From contig VBOF01000145.1 of assembly GCA_005877855.1 (NCBI GenBank), positions 1 through 8,148 on the forward strand: 8,148 nt of DNA, read 5' to 3'. Shown one piece after another: positions 1 through 6,955 of this stretch. How positions within the stretch are numbered: the stretch's first letter is position 1; each line of letters begins with the position of its first letter. Under the pieces are notes generated by a model, which was not told the origin of the DNA, did not search any database, and saw nothing but the letters and a program-made list of their open reading frames with translations. Both the position numbers and the translations under genes were made by a program. The stretch is from Nitrospirota bacterium. Its GTDB lineage: Bacteria > Nitrospirota > Nitrospiria > Nitrospirales > NS-4.

Positions 1-56
1 TGCCGGGATTGGGGCAGGCGATGCCTCGGAAGGGCTGATCGCGCGGCCGTTAGTGT

Positions 57-1394
57 TTAGCGCGGCGACGCACCGGACTGCATCAGAGGCAGGCGGACGT
101 GGACCGTCGTCCCTTTGCCCTCCTCGGTGACCAGAGAAATTTGCCCGTTGTGCGCGTCCACCACGTCTTTCACGATCTTGGTGCCCAGCCCGGTGCCGCC
201 TGCTTTGCGGCTGATGGCGCGGTCGGTGAAGAGGCTGTCTCGGACCTCCGGCGACATGCCGCGCCCGGTGTCGATGACAGACAAGTGAACGGCCTCATCG
301 GCCAGATCGATGTGCCCCCGGACTGTGATGGAGCCGCCGCCCGGTATCGCCGCGATGGCGTTATGGATCAGATTGTAGAACGCGTTGAAGAGCCGGCGTT
401 CATCGGCCGAGATCAGCGGGATCGCATCAAGACCTTCGGCGCGGAGGGAGATTTTCTTCTCGTCGGCGAGCATGTGCAGGGTCTTGATCACGTCGTCGAC
501 CACGGCGGCGACGCGGCACGGAGCGAACTGGGGCGGGGTGCTGAGGCCCTTGATGCAGTCCCCGATCTCGCGCACGCGGTCCTGGATGCGCCGGGCGGCG
601 TCCTGGAGCAAGCCGATCACCCGGTTGCAGAGCATCTGGCTGGTCTGCGTGCCGCTGATCCCCACGGCGGTCAGGCTGCCGAAGAGCTTGTTCAGCTCGG
701 TTTGCAGGAACTCCGCGCCGGTGATGACCGGGGTGAGCAGGTTTTTGATGTCATGCCCGATGTCGCCGAGGAGGCGCGCGACCTCGGCCAGCTTGGCGGC
801 TTCGAACAGGCGCGCCTGTTCGATGGCCTGCGCGGCTAAGGCGGACACGATCGTGAGGATGTCGATGTCGTCCTTGTTGAGCTCCCCGCTCCGCTTGTTG
901 AGGACTTCGAGCACGCCGATGGGCTGGCCTTCCCAGCGCTTCAACGGGATCGCGATCATATCCAGGGTCTTGTATCCGGTGGTGTCGTCGATGCCGGAGA
1001 AATGGCGGGTATCACGCGCCACGTTCCCGATGATGGCGGGCTCTCCCGATTTGAAGACCGCGCCAGCCACGCCCAGGTCCCAGGGGATGGCCGTGCCGCG
1101 CAACTGCTCGGCTTTCTCTCCGATGACATAGCGGAAGACCAGTTGCTGGGTCTTGTCGTCGGCCAGCAGCACCGAGCCGGCGTCCGCGTCCACCACTTCC
1201 AGGGCGATGCGCAGCGCGTTCTCGACCAGTTCGTCCACGTTGATGTGCTGCGAGAGGGCCTGGCAGATGAGGCGGGCGGCTTCGAGCTCGCGCTCGCGCT
1301 GGACCAGGCGGCGGTCCAGCTCCCGACGAGGCGCGCGGCGGCGGTCCCCGTAGTTCCCTGGGTTGGGAGAAAATGGCACCCGGTTACTCGCCAC
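57..1394 (-). CDS. Soluble GAF-domain sensor histidine kinase
   Basis: Probable cytoplasmic two-component kinase that senses a signal through its GAF domain and autophosphorylates on histidine. Numbering is from the GTG at 1394 (445 residues). A short charged helix (about 25-45) leads into a GAF domain (about 50-195). An H-box follows with the likely phospho-His at residue 214 in IGHDIKNLLTPV. The HATPase_c domain has an N-box (NLIHNA, Asn341/Asn345), G1 (DTGRGM, Asp375) and G2 (GGTGLG, 399-404). There is no transmembrane segment or signal peptide. Start choice: an in-frame GTG at 1436 has no ribosome site, whereas the GTG at 1394 follows AAAGGAGG with a long 13-base spacing, so I prefer 1394. 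No response regulator lies in the window; one could lie beyond the left edge. The ligand and target are unknown. The class is secure; the exact start is not. Confidence 0.9.
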   Translation of the reverse strand: MASNRVPFSPNPGNYGDRRRAPRRELDRRLVQRERELEAARLICQALSQHINVDELVENALRIALEVVDADAGSVLLADDKTQQLVFRYVIGEKAEQLRGTAIPWDLGVAGAVFKSGEPAIIGNVARDTRHFSGIDDTTGYKTLDMIAIPLKRWEGQPIGVLEVLNKRSGELNKDDIDILTIVSALAAQAIEQARLFEAAKLAEVARLLGDIGHDIKNLLTPVITGAEFLQTELNKLFGSLTAVGISGTQTSQMLCNRVIGLLQDAARRIQDRVREIGDCIKGLSTPPQFAPCRVAAVVDDVIKTLHMLADEKKISLRAEGLDAIPLISADERRLFNAFYNLIHNAIAAIPGGGSITVRGHIDLADEAVHLSVIDTGRGMSPEVRDSLFTDRAISRKAGGTGLGTKIVKDVVDAHNGQISLVTEEGKGTTVHVRLPLMQSGASPR

Positions 1395-1401
1395 GTGCGC
1401 C

Positions 1402-1414
1402 TGATCGCCTCCTT
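1402..1414 (-). promoter_or_regulatory. Candidate ribosome binding site for the histidine kinase
   Basis: On the minus strand, AAAGGAGG lies just inside this interval, upstream of the GTG at 1392-1394. The distance from the last G to the start codon is about 13 bases, at the long end of the usable range. No comparable site precedes the other in-frame GTG at 1434-1436. This is the reason for preferring the shorter protein. Confidence 0.5.
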
Positions 1415-1499
1415 TGCACCGCAGCGGACTGAACACTCACTGGCGGTATTGAGTATCCGCGCACGGTTGATCGAAGTGCACGGTCCCGCAAGCGAGGTG

Positions 1500-1574
1500 T
1501 GGAGCTGGCGAGAGGAATCGAACCTCCAACCTGCGGTTTACAAAACCGCTGCTCTGCCGTTGAGCTACGCCAGC
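1500..1574 (-). tRNA. trnT: tRNA-Thr (anticodon TGU), CCA encoded
   Basis: The minus strand folds into a full cloverleaf. The acceptor stem GCTGGCG (1568-1574) pairs perfectly with CGCCAGC (1504-1510). The D stem is GCTC/GAGC. The anticodon stem GCGGT/ACCGC carries the loop TTTGTAA, giving anticodon TGT for threonine ACA codons (and ACG by wobble). The variable region is five bases. The T stem GGAGG/CCTCT has one G-T pair and the loop TTCGAAT. The discriminator is U at 1503 and the CCA end is encoded at 1500-1502. The body is 72 nt without CCA. It lies on the same strand as the histidine kinase, about 105 bp upstream of its preferred start, so co-transcription is possible. I found no convincing promoter or terminator for it. 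Confidence 0.97.
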
Positions 1575-1632
1575 GCCCAAGGGCTAGCGCTATGGTAGCA
1601 TACTTCACTACGGGGAACACTACCTCGCCTGT

Positions 1633-1718
1633 GTCATTGCGAGGAGCACAGCGACGAAGCAATCTCGTTGCCGCGCTGGAGCAGAGAGACGGGATTGCTT
1701 CGCTTCGCTCGCAATGAC
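1633..1718. repeat. Inverted pair of a short palindromic repeat (REP-like), hairpin-forming
   Basis: The left arm (1633-1664) has GTCATTGCGAG, a 12-base middle and GAAGCAATC. The right arm (1693-1718) is the reverse complement of the same two blocks (GATTGCTTC and CTCGCAATGAC) with a 6-base middle. The two conserved blocks total 20 bases and match exactly between the arms, so the transcript could form a large hairpin with a loop of about 28 bases (1665-1692). The element lies between the divergent tRNA-Thr and the MoaD/ThiS-like gene and has no open frame of its own. The same blocks recur at 6434-6459. The arrangement resembles REP/BIME elements. It could also act as a transcription terminator or mRNA stabiliser, but no T-run follows on either strand. 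Confidence 0.85.
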
Positions 1719-1795
1719 AGGGTTGGTGGGGGATGCGGCAATGAGGGCGCCCCCTGTGTTATAGTGTCGTTGCTTCTTGGACGTTCAATGGAACC

Positions 1796-2083
1796 ATGGT
1801 CACGCTTCGTCTATTGGGAAACCTGACAGCCGCGAACGGCGAGCGCGCCCTGGAGTGGGAGCTCAAGGAGCCGACGTCTTTGAGGCAGTTGCTCCTCGCT
1901 CATCAGGAGGAAATCCCCGACGTGATCAGGCTCTGGAAAGAGACGGAGTGCATGTTCACGGTCGGGGTCAAGATCGCGGCGGAGTCGACGGTGGTAAAAG
2001 ACGGCGATATGGTAAAAGTCACGCCCCATAACAGCCAGCTCTCCTCTGCGGATTTCCCGATCGGCACTGGGGGAACGGTCTAG
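1796..2083 (+). CDS. MoaD/ThiS-like beta-grasp (ubiquitin-fold) protein
   Basis: A 95-residue protein resembling the small sulfur carriers MoaD and ThiS. The N-terminal strand MVTLRLLGNL is followed by a second strand (18-24), a helix starting at TSLRQLLLAH (28-37), a strand (53-60), and the family-typical VVKDGDMVKVTPH near residues 66-78, where MoaD/ThiS proteins usually read 'DGDxVxxxPPxxGG'. In those families a C-terminal Gly-Gly follows almost at once and is adenylated by MoaB/ThiF-type E1 enzymes. Here a tail of about 12 residues intervenes and the protein ends IGTGGTV, so the glycine pair (92-93) is followed by two residues. ATG at 1796 is the natural start, but the ribosome site is weak. 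A TATAGT at 1760-1765 could be a -10 box, though no good -35 accompanies it. It ends 17 bp from the convergent typA gene. No molybdopterin, thiamine or E1-like gene is nearby, so its pathway is unknown. Confidence 0.75.
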   Translation: MVTLRLLGNLTAANGERALEWELKEPTSLRQLLLAHQEEIPDVIRLWKETECMFTVGVKIAAESTVVKDGDMVKVTPHNSQLSSADFPIGTGGTV

Positions 2084-2100
2084 GCGCTGCGCAAGGGCTC

Positions 2101-3924
2101 TTACCGGGTCTTGCGGGCTTTTCTCCTCTCCTCAGGCTCCAGCAGGCGCTTGCGGATCCGGATCGAGGCCGGCGTCACTTCCACCACTTCATCCGGGCCG
2201 ATATACTCAAGGGCGAACTCGAGCGTCATCTCGCGGGGCGGGGTCAGGACGATCGCCTCGTCGGAGCCGGAGGCGCGCATGTTCGTCAGGTGCTTGGCCT
2301 TACAGACGTTCACGTCCAGGTCTTCGTCCCGCGCGTTCTCGCCGACCACCATCCCTTGGTAGACCTCCACGCCGGGGCCGATGAACAGAGCGCCCCGCTC
2401 CTGCGCGATGTTGAGTCCGTAGGCGCTGCTGGTCCCGGTCTCGTACGCGATCAGCGAGCCGTGGGGCTCCACTTCGAAGGCGCGCGGATCGGCCTTCTCG
2501 TAGCAGGCAAACATGTGGTACAGGATGACGGTGCCCTTGGTCTTGGTCAGAAGCGCGTTCTTCAAGCCGATCACCCCGCGGGTCGGGATGTGGTACTCGA
2601 CGTGCAGGTCGCCGTGGATTGTCAGCTTCATGTGGCGAAGCTTGCCTCGGCGCCGGCCGACTTCTTCGATGACCGGGCCTTGGAACTCCACTGGCACCTC
2701 GATGGTCAGTTCTTCGTAGGGCTCCAGCGTCACCCCGTCCGCTTCGCGTAAGATCACTTTCGGCTGGGAGACCTGGAGCTCGTAGCCTTCCCGGCGCATT
2801 GCCTCGATGAGGACGGCAAGGTGCAGTTCGCCACGGCCGGCGACCAGGAACTGGTCGGTGGAATCGGTTTCTTCCGCGCGCAAGGAGACGTTGGTCTCCA
2901 GTTCCTTGTACAGCCGTTCGCGCAGGTGGCGGGAGGTGACGTACTTGCCTTCCCGTCCGGCGAAGGGGCTCGTATTGACCGAAAAGGTCATCTGGACGGT
3001 CGGCTCGTCGATCGCCACGGGTGGCACGGGGACCGGCTGCTCGGGATCGGCCAGGGTCTCGCCGATCATGATCTCCGGGAAGCCGGCGACGGCCACGATT
3101 TCGCCCGCCTCGACTTGGTCGACCTCTTTACGTTCCAATCCTTCGAAGACGAGGAGGTCAGTGGCCTTGCCGGGGATCAGGGTCCCGTCGGTCTTGATGC
3201 GCACCAACGCCTGGCGCTTGGTCAGTGTGCTGGAGAGCAGTTTGCCAATGCCCATCTTGCCCTTGTAGGGATCGTGTGCCAGGGCGAGTACCAGCAACTG
3301 GAGCGGGCGGTCCTGCCCGATCGCCGGCGGAGGGATTTTCCCGAGAATCGTGTCCAGCAACGGCGTAATGTCCGCCCCCGGCTTCTCCGGATCCAGCGAG
3401 GCCGTGCCCTGCAGAGCGGAGGTGTAGACGATGGGAAAGTCCAGTTGATCGTCGCTGGCGCCCAGGTGTCCGAACAGGTCGAATGTGCGGTTGACCATGT
3501 CCTCGATCTGGGCATCGGGCCGGTCAATCTTATTGATGACGACGATGGCCTTGTGTCCCAGGCCCAGGGCCTTGCGGAGCACGAAGGTGGTCTGCGGCAT
3601 GGGACCTTCCTTGGCATCCACCAGCAGCAGGACGCCGTCCACCATGCGCAGCGTGCGTTCCACCTCACCGCCGAAGTCGGCATGTCCGGGCGTATCCACG
3701 ATGTTGATCTTGACCCCTTTATAGACCACGCTGGCGTTTTTGGCTTTGATGGTGATACCCCGCTCGCGCTCCTGGTCCATCGAGTCGAGAATGCGCTCAC
3801 CCATGCTCTCGATGTTGCGGTGCACGTGGGTCTGCTTCAGGATCGCGTCCACAAGGGTCGTTTTCCCGTGGTCCACATGAGCGATGATGGCGATGTTGCG
3901 GATGTCTGTTCGGCGCATGGTCAT
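2101..3924 (-). CDS. typA: Ribosome-associated translational GTPase TypA/BipA
   Basis: A 607-residue translational GTPase of the EF-G superfamily, full length for TypA/BipA. It binds the ribosome and is tied to 50S assembly, cold growth and stress responses in other bacteria. The GTPase domain shows G1 AHVDHGKT (15-22), switch I RERGITI (53-59), G3 DTPGH (77-81), G4 NKID (131-134) and G5 TSA (168-170). A beta-barrel domain follows (about 205-295), then an EF-G domain III-like region with GRGELHLAVLIEAMRREGYE near 363-382, a domain V-like part (about 400-480), and the BipA-specific C-terminal domain with RGVIG (449-453), GPGVEVYQGMVVGE (516-529) and HLTNMRASGSDE (545-556). The tail is basic. 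ATG at 3924 is taken; a second ATG at 3918 is possible. Neither has a clear Shine-Dalgarno sequence. All catalytic motifs are intact. It is divergent from the PBP1a gene. Confidence 0.98.
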   Translation of the reverse strand: MTMRRTDIRNIAIIAHVDHGKTTLVDAILKQTHVHRNIESMGERILDSMDQERERGITIKAKNASVVYKGVKINIVDTPGHADFGGEVERTLRMVDGVLLLVDAKEGPMPQTTFVLRKALGLGHKAIVVINKIDRPDAQIEDMVNRTFDLFGHLGASDDQLDFPIVYTSALQGTASLDPEKPGADITPLLDTILGKIPPPAIGQDRPLQLLVLALAHDPYKGKMGIGKLLSSTLTKRQALVRIKTDGTLIPGKATDLLVFEGLERKEVDQVEAGEIVAVAGFPEIMIGETLADPEQPVPVPPVAIDEPTVQMTFSVNTSPFAGREGKYVTSRHLRERLYKELETNVSLRAEETDSTDQFLVAGRGELHLAVLIEAMRREGYELQVSQPKVILREADGVTLEPYEELTIEVPVEFQGPVIEEVGRRRGKLRHMKLTIHGDLHVEYHIPTRGVIGLKNALLTKTKGTVILYHMFACYEKADPRAFEVEPHGSLIAYETGTSSAYGLNIAQERGALFIGPGVEVYQGMVVGENARDEDLDVNVCKAKHLTNMRASGSDEAIVLTPPREMTLEFALEYIGPDEVVEVTPASIRIRKRLLEPEERRKARKTR

Positions 3925-3937
3925 CTGGAGAGACTTT

Positions 3938-3967
3938 ACTCTAACGCAACCGCGTCGGAGGAATCAA
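3938..3967 (-). promoter_or_regulatory. Candidate typA promoter
   Basis: On the minus strand, a TTGATT (3962-3967) is separated by 18 bases from TAGAGT (3938-3943); each matches the sigma70 consensus at 4 of 6 positions. Transcription would begin near 3931, only about 7 bases before the typA ATG. That would give a nearly leaderless message, consistent with the absence of a Shine-Dalgarno site. Both matches are modest, so this is tentative. Confidence 0.3.
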
Positions 3968-3984
3968 AGCTTTGCCTGCCGTCC

Positions 3985-4013
3985 TTGTGATTTCGGGGAG
4001 GGCACGGTATCAT
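3985..4013 (+). promoter_or_regulatory. Candidate promoter of the PBP1a gene
   Basis: TTGTGA (3985-3990) and TATCAT (4008-4013) are separated by exactly 17 bases and match the sigma70 -35 and -10 consensus at 4 and 5 of 6 positions. The expected start near 4020 leaves a leader of about 18 bases containing an AAGGT ribosome site (4028-4032), five bases before the ATG at 4038. Spacing is internally consistent, but this is prediction only. Confidence 0.45.
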
Positions 4014-4037
4014 ACTGACCGGTGCGCAAGGTAAGGC

Positions 4038-6428
4038 ATGACATTCGCTGAGCGCTTTTTACAGCTCTTACACCATCTCTTACGGAATCTCTTACAGCGT
4101 CGCCAGTCCGTCTGGAAAGCCTTGCTGTGGGGTGCCGTCACGGTCGTCGTGATCGGCTTTGTGGCGGGTCTGGTCACGGTGGGGTACCTGCTTCAAGACC
4201 TGCCCCCCATAACCGGCCTGCACGAGTACCAGCCCAGCCTCGTGACCCGTGTCTACTCGGCCGACAAGCAAGTGATCGGCCAGTTCTTCGTGGAACGCCG
4301 GATCCTCGTCCCACTCGATAAGATCCCCCGGCAGTTGGTGAATGCGTTGGTGGCGATCGAGGACTCCCGCTTCTTTGAGCATCGGGGGCTGGACTTTGTC
4401 GGCATCGCCCGGGCCGCGATCACGAACCTTGCTTCCGGGAAGATCCGTCAGGGCGCCAGCACCATCACACAGCAGTTGGCGCGCTCGCTCTTCCTGTCTC
4501 CCAAGCGGGACTTCGAGCGCAAGGCGAAGGAGGCGCTCCTGGCCTTGAAGATGGAGCAGATCCTGGGCAAGGAGCAAATTCTGGAGCTGTACCTCAACCA
4601 GATCTACTTCGGGCACGGCGCGTACGGGGTGCAGTCCGCCGCCCATACCTACTTCGGCAAGGACGTGGGGGAGATCACCCTGGCGGAGGCCGCGTACTTG
4701 GCGGGCCTGCCCAAGGGGCCGGCGGACTACTCCCCCTACTACCATCCCGATGCCTCCAAGAAGCGGCAGGCCACGGTGCTGAGACGGATGGTGGAAGAGC
4801 GGTTCATCACCCCGGCGGAAGCGGACGCGGCGATGGCGGGAGAAGTCCAGTTCAAGCGTCTGACGCGGGACGAACCGGCGCCCTACTTCGTCGAGCATAT
4901 ACGGCAGCGGTTGATGGCCACCTACGGCGAAGCCATGGTGTACAAGGGCGGGCTGCAGGTGTACACGACGCTGTCCTTCCCGGAGCAGCAGACGGCGACG
5001 ACCATCCTCGAACAGGGCCTCCGCGAGCTGGACAAGCGGCAGGGCTACCGCGGGCCGCTCCGCCGGAGTGCGTCGCCTGGCGAGTTTTCCGCGAAACGGG
5101 TCAACAGCGGGGCCTCGGCCGACGCGGCGTCGCGCCCCGGCGGGATCATCGAGGCCGTCGTGACGAGAGTGGAGAAGGACGGGCTTACGGTGTTGGCGCG
5201 GGGGCTGACGGGACAGATCGCCACCGACGATCTCATATGGGCCCGCCGAAGACTGAAGGGCCCCGATCCCATCAAGCACGTGAAGGACACCGGCGCCAAG
5301 ACGCCAGATGAGCTGTTCAACATAGGGGACGTGATCGAGGTGCGCGTCAAGAAGATGGTGGGTAACGTCGCCCAGATGACCCTGGAGCAGACCCCCTTGG
5401 TGGAGGGCGCCCTGCTGTCGCTCGATCCCCGCACGGGAGCCGTCCGGGTGATGATCGGCGGCTACGATTTCCAACGGAGCGAATACAACCGCGCGACATC
5501 CGCCAGGCGGCAGCCCGGCTCGGCGTTCAAGCCGATGATCTACGCCGCGGCGGTCAACCAGGGGCTCTCGCCGGGGACCCCGATCGTGGATTCCGGGGTC
5601 GTCTACAACGAGAACGACGCCGATCTGGTCTGGCGGCCGGAGAACTACGACCAGCAGTTCTACGGGTTGAGCACCTTGCGCGAGTCGCTGGTGCACTCCC
5701 GCAACGCCGCGACCGTGCGCCTGCTCGAGAAGATCAGCATCCCCCCTGTGCTGGACCTCGCCCGGAACCTCGGGATCACCTCACCGCTTGCCAACGACCT
5801 CACGCTGGCGCTGGGGTCTTCGGGGGTGACGCTGCAGGAGTTGACGGCCGCCTACGGGACGTTCTTCAACCAGGGCATCCGGCTGGAACCCTACACGATC
5901 GAATCCGTGCTGGACGCGAACGACAAGGTGCTGGAGACGCACGTCCCGGATCCGCGCGCCGTGATGACGAAGGAGTCCGCGTACCTGATCACCAACATGA
6001 TGGAGGATGTGATCCAGCGGGGAACCGCCCAGGCAGCGAAGGACATGGGGCGTCCTCTGGCCGGCAAGACCGGCACCACGAACGATTTTACCGATGCCTG
6101 GTTTGTGGGTGGCGCGCCGAATCTGGTGACGGGCGTCTGGGTGGGGTTCGACGAGATCCGGACGTTGGGAGACAGAGAGACCGGATCCCGGGCGGCGCTC
6201 CCGATCTGGATGAACTACATGACACTTGCGCTGGAGTCCTTACCGGTGGTGCCGTTCACCATGCCGGATGGGATCGTAGAGGTCACGATCGACCCTGCCA
6301 CCGGCCTGCTGGCGCCGGAGGGGTTGGATCAGGCCATCGTCGAGGTGTATCTCAAGGGGACCGAGCCGACCAAGCAAGCCGAGATGAAGTCCTCGCCCTC
6401 TCAGTTCTTCAAGTTCGACCAGATGTAA
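4038..6428 (+). CDS. mrcA: Bifunctional penicillin-binding protein 1A (class A PBP)
   Basis: A 796-residue peptidoglycan synthase that polymerises lipid II into glycan strands and cross-links the peptides, acting on the outer face of the inner membrane. A cytoplasmic basic N-terminus precedes one membrane anchor (about 27-52). The glycosyltransferase (GT51) domain spans about 70-250, with catalytic Glu108 in EDSRFFEH, the QGASTITQQLAR motif (138-149) and Glu183 in ELYLNQIYFG. A linker and an OB-like domain (about 368-450), typical of the PBP1A branch, separate it from the transpeptidase. There SAFK holds nucleophile Ser495 and Lys498, SRN is at 554-556, and KTGTT is at 677-681. All active-site motifs are intact. 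The start is supported by AAGGT five bases upstream. The gene stands alone on this strand, divergent from typA. The symbol follows E. coli usage; ponA is the alternative name. Confidence 0.97.
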   Translation: MTFAERFLQLLHHLLRNLLQRRQSVWKALLWGAVTVVVIGFVAGLVTVGYLLQDLPPITGLHEYQPSLVTRVYSADKQVIGQFFVERRILVPLDKIPRQLVNALVAIEDSRFFEHRGLDFVGIARAAITNLASGKIRQGASTITQQLARSLFLSPKRDFERKAKEALLALKMEQILGKEQILELYLNQIYFGHGAYGVQSAAHTYFGKDVGEITLAEAAYLAGLPKGPADYSPYYHPDASKKRQATVLRRMVEERFITPAEADAAMAGEVQFKRLTRDEPAPYFVEHIRQRLMATYGEAMVYKGGLQVYTTLSFPEQQTATTILEQGLRELDKRQGYRGPLRRSASPGEFSAKRVNSGASADAASRPGGIIEAVVTRVEKDGLTVLARGLTGQIATDDLIWARRRLKGPDPIKHVKDTGAKTPDELFNIGDVIEVRVKKMVGNVAQMTLEQTPLVEGALLSLDPRTGAVRVMIGGYDFQRSEYNRATSARRQPGSAFKPMIYAAAVNQGLSPGTPIVDSGVVYNENDADLVWRPENYDQQFYGLSTLRESLVHSRNAATVRLLEKISIPPVLDLARNLGITSPLANDLTLALGSSGVTLQELTAAYGTFFNQGIRLEPYTIESVLDANDKVLETHVPDPRAVMTKESAYLITNMMEDVIQRGTAQAAKDMGRPLAGKTGTTNDFTDAWFVGGAPNLVTGVWVGFDEIRTLGDRETGSRAALPIWMNYMTLALESLPVVPFTMPDGIVEVTIDPATGLLAPEGLDQAIVEVYLKGTEPTKQAEMKSSPSQFFKFDQM

Positions 6429-6433
6429 CTTCT

Positions 6434-6459
6434 GTCATTGCGAGCGTAGCGAAGCAATC
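6434..6459 (+). repeat. Solitary copy of the short palindromic repeat
   Basis: GTCATTGCGAG (6434-6444), a 6-base middle CGTAGC and GAAGCAATC (6451-6459) match the blocks of the inverted pair at 1633-1718. It has the short-middle form and differs from the right arm at 1693-1718 by one base within the 26-base unit. It begins five bases after the PBP1a stop codon, a position typical of REP-like elements. The unit is itself only weakly self-complementary, so a terminator role is unproven. No partner arm follows. Confidence 0.8.
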
Positions 6460-6489
6460 TCAGGGATAAGAATCAGGGGCGGGGCGACT

Positions 6490-6924
6490 TTACTTCAAGC
6501 GCTGCACTACTTCGCGGAGTTCCCGGACCTCCTGGGCAAACAAGTCCAGGTGAGCGTCTCGCTGCGGCTGATCACCTCTGTATTTCCACAGACGCTTGAA
6601 AATGGCGAACAACTCCTTTTCCTTGGTGACGGCAAGAGCGTAGGCCGGTGTCGCAGCCTGCTCCTTGGTCACCCCACAGAACGCGTTGTCGAGGGCGTGG
6701 AACTGATTGTGGAGATCATTCAGCGACTGATCATACCCCTTGCCGCCGCGGGCGGCTTTGGCACTTGCCTCCAGCATAGTCGTGAGGTTCAAGATCGTCT
6801 CCACTCCAGTCGCCCCTTTGGCTTTCTGTAAATACTCATCGGCTCGGGGCCAGAACAGGTAGCTGCATCCACTCAAGCTGATCACCAGGATGGCTGTCGC
6901 GAGGAAACGTGTGAGTGACCGCAT
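6490..6924 (-). CDS. Putative outer-membrane lipoprotein of unknown function
   Basis: A 144-residue protein I do not recognise. It opens with a basic n-region (MRSLTR), a hydrophobic core (FLATAILVISL) and a lipobox LSGC, so signal peptidase II should cleave before Cys20. Ser21 at the +2 position would allow sorting to the outer membrane under the E. coli Lol rule. The mature part looks almost wholly alpha-helical, with a possible amphipathic repeat pattern (LNDLHNQFHALDNAF about 68-82; LFAQEVRELREVVQRL about 128-143) and one further cysteine (83). The start is well fixed: GGAGGT lies four bases before the ATG. It begins 31 bp downstream of iscX on the same strand, so it may be read from the isc transcript, although nothing in its sequence suggests a role in Fe-S assembly. 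Confidence 0.85.
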   Translation of the reverse strand: MRSLTRFLATAILVISLSGCSYLFWPRADEYLQKAKGATGVETILNLTTMLEASAKAARGGKGYDQSLNDLHNQFHALDNAFCGVTKEQAATPAYALAVTKEKELFAIFKRLWKYRGDQPQRDAHLDLFAQEVRELREVVQRLK

Positions 6925-6955
6925 AGTGACCTCCGGGAATGGTTAAGGGGACTGC

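Noticed and set aside
1..56. Possible end or start of a neighbouring gene left of the kinase
   Set aside because: A plus-strand frame reaches a stop at 58-60, but 19 codons without a motif are too few to support a gene, and no start codon with a ribosome site is visible on the minus strand.
1384..1662. A 92-codon minus-strand frame running through the tRNA
   Set aside because: It reads through the tRNA-Thr and one repeat arm; such frames are a known source of false protein calls.
1796..2083. Ubact-type protein modifier
   Set aside because: Ubact belongs with proteasome-like gene clusters and, as I recall, has a short disordered sequence; this protein has a MoaD/ThiS-type fold pattern and no proteasome genes nearby.
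2090..2115. CGCAAG...CTTGCG dyad between the convergent MoaD/ThiS-like and typA genes as a bidirectional terminator
   Set aside because: The stem is only six pairs with a loop of about 14 bases and no T-run on either strand; it also overlaps the typA stop codon.
2821..3990. A 389-codon open frame on the plus strand, opposite typA
   Set aside because: Antisense shadow of typA: the translation shows no family motif, and the minus strand encodes a complete TypA.
4092..5696. A 534-codon open frame on the minus strand, opposite the PBP1a gene
   Set aside because: Its protein is low-complexity and rich in Arg, Gly, His and Leu with no recognisable motif; it is the antisense shadow of a GC-rich gene whose catalytic motifs are all intact on the plus strand.
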